Both the position numbers and the translations under genes were made by a program. A model generated the notes under the pieces. The model worked only from the letters and a program-made list of their open reading frames with translations. It searched no databases and was not told where the DNA came from. DNA of 22,117 bases from a virus. This document shows positions 21,079 to 22,117 of the stretch, in pieces; position 1 is the stretch's first letter, and the number at the start of each line of letters is the position of its first letter. The stretch is taken from positions 1-22,117 of IMG/VR virus record IMGVR_UViG_3300037587_000297. The stretch is one strand, 5' to 3'.

Positions 21079-22117
21079 TTAGCCCAGCATGATAGCGCTG
21101 TGCTCAGGCTTCACGAGTGCCTGGCCCCATGCGGCGGAGATCTCATACCGCACCTGGCGATACTGCTTATACAGCGCAATCTCAAAGGTCAGCCCAGAGC
21201 GCGGATCAGTGATCATCATCACGTCGTCGGCCTGGTCGCCTTCCTCGGGGCGCTCAGGTACTCGGGTCGCGATAACCAGCGCGTCAGGAGTGAACGCAAG
21301 GTTGGCGGTGTAGTCCGCGCCGATCGTCATGGCTACCGCAGATGCGGCGATAGGCTCGCGCAAGCCTGGAGCCGCCAGCGTGATAGGCCCGGCACCAACA
21401 GTACCAAGAGAGACAACATACTTATTGGCGTCGCCCGCGAAGGTCACCGCGTCGCCTACCTCCACGTCGCCGGTGCCGGTGATCAGGGTGATCACGGTGG
21501 CGCCGACCGCATAGCCTGCGGTGTCGGTAGTGTACGACGTGCCGGTGCCCTTGGTGTGCGCTTTGACCTGCGCAGATTCACGCAGGGAGGCGCCGTGGAC
21601 GTTGACCAGTTCACCTTGACGCAGCAGCGAGGTCTCGCCCCCTTCGTTCGCCCTGGTGAGCTGCGTCAGGGTCCGCATTTTAGCGCCTGCGGTGGTGTCG
21701 AATACCACACTCCAGCCGCCCTCAACCGGTGCGCCGTTATCGGCCAGGATCTTGCGGATCTGTGCGGTGTCGGACAGGTCGGAAGCGAACGGCGTCACGC
21801 CGGCGGTACCGAATGCCCGCGAAGCGCGGATAAACGTTGCCGCGGCATCAGCCTCGATCTCGTTGGTCAGAGTCCGCATAGCCTGCGTGATCTGGTTCAG
21901 CCGGATAGCCGAGTAGCCGGGGCCGTGATTAACGCCCTTCTGCTCTTCGCCATTCCAGCGGAACGGAACCCCGCGCGACTTGCTGATGGTGATCGGCTCG
22001 TTGCCGATAACCTGATCGCCGTCATCCGGTGCAGTAACCGCCGGGGTGATATCCGACGCCACAGACGCGGGCGCCACGAAGCTGCGGACCTGTTGTCCGA
22101 CAGCGGCGCGCTCAACG
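21079..22117 (-). CDS. P22-like major capsid protein, N-terminus beyond the right edge
   Basis: At least 345 residues are open to the window end, so the true start lies outside; an internal GTG at 22077 is not the start, since VERAAVGQQVRSFVAPAS upstream belongs to the same frame. Features of P22 coat proteins are clear: APASVASDITPAV...GDQVIGNEPITISKSRGVPFRWNGEEQKGVNHGPGYS, the helical spine (IRLNQITQAMRTLTNEIEADA), an Ala/Gly/Thr-rich insertion around VGATVITLITGTGDVEVGDAVTF, and a C-terminus of the DPRSGLTFEIALYKQYRQVRYEISAAWGQALVKPEHSAIML type. It forms the icosahedral shell. A terminator follows directly, fitting its high expression. Confidence 0.93.
   Translation of the reverse strand, partial: VERAAVGQQVRSFVAPASVASDITPAVTAPDDGDQVIGNEPITISKSRGVPFRWNGEEQKGVNHGPGYSAIRLNQITQAMRTLTNEIEADAAATFIRASRAFGTAGVTPFASDLSDTAQIRKILADNGAPVEGGWSVVFDTTAGAKMRTLTQLTRANEGGETSLLRQGELVNVHGASLRESAQVKAHTKGTGTSYTTDTAGYAVGATVITLITGTGDVEVGDAVTFAGDANKYVVSLGTVGAGPITLAAPGLREPIAASAVAMTIGADYTANLAFTPDALVIATRVPERPEEGDQADDVMMITDPRSGLTFEIALYKQYRQVRYEISAAWGQALVKPEHSAIMLG

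Noticed and set aside
22075-22077. GTG 22077 as the start of the capsid gene
   Set aside because: The frame continues to the window edge with coat-like sequence (AAVGQQVRSFVAPAS), so the true start is outside.

Overview
This is a 22 kb piece of a tailed double-stranded DNA phage (or prophage) genome. It carries a replication module, a lysis module, and a head-to-tail structural module running from the major capsid protein to the tail tip. The tape-measure protein, the lambda-style G/GT tail chaperone pair and the absence of contractile-sheath genes indicate a siphovirus. The DNA is GC-rich, ribosome binding sites are strong GGAG/AGGAG types, and the promoters look like sigma-70, so a Gram-negative (pseudomonadotal) host is likely, but the sequence does not name it. 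The gene set (DEAH helicase, DUF2800 Cas4-like nuclease, DUF2815 ssDNA-binding protein, family A polymerase, P22-type coat, GTA-like tail genes) resembles chi-like, Yuavirus-like and Nazgul-like siphophages. That placement is inference from memory, not from a search.

Layout. (1) Positions 1-2437, minus strand: a small early operon with a 62-aa protein, a 56-aa membrane protein, a DEAH-box helicase and a Cys-rich protein that runs off the left edge. All are linked by start/stop overlaps. (2) 2438-2529: a compact divergent promoter region. (3) 2530-9733, plus strand: the replication operon. It encodes a Cas4/AddB-like Fe-S nuclease, an ssDNA-binding protein with a long Q/N/G/Y repeat tail, a DEDD exonuclease, a family A DNA polymerase with an inserted zinc ribbon, a LigA-Ia-like small protein and a zinc-ribbon protein. 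A second copy of the same promoter type lies inside it at 6335-6368. (4) 9743-10677, plus strand: tiny basic peptides and three membrane-protein frames, probably the holin end of lysis. (5) 10674-22117, minus strand: the virion module, read right to left. The order is P22-like major capsid (cut by the right edge), terminator, HeH-domain protein, two structural proteins, head-tail adaptor, head closure, HK97 gp10-like protein, tail terminator fused to a LamG lectin domain, major tail protein, tail chaperones with a -1 frameshift, tape measure, two tail-tip proteins, a Gly-rich adhesin, a small conserved protein and an M15 peptidase endolysin. The endolysin and holin-side operons converge with overlapping stop codons.

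How it works together. The divergent promoters probably start the early genes. Helicase, nuclease, SSB and polymerase replicate and process the phage DNA. The minus-strand operon is translated as a chain of coupled cistrons, with two quantitative controls: an intrinsic terminator after the capsid gene and a programmed frameshift in the tail chaperone gene. There is no intergenic gap above 300 bases. I saw no tRNA, CRISPR array, insertion sequence or integrase.
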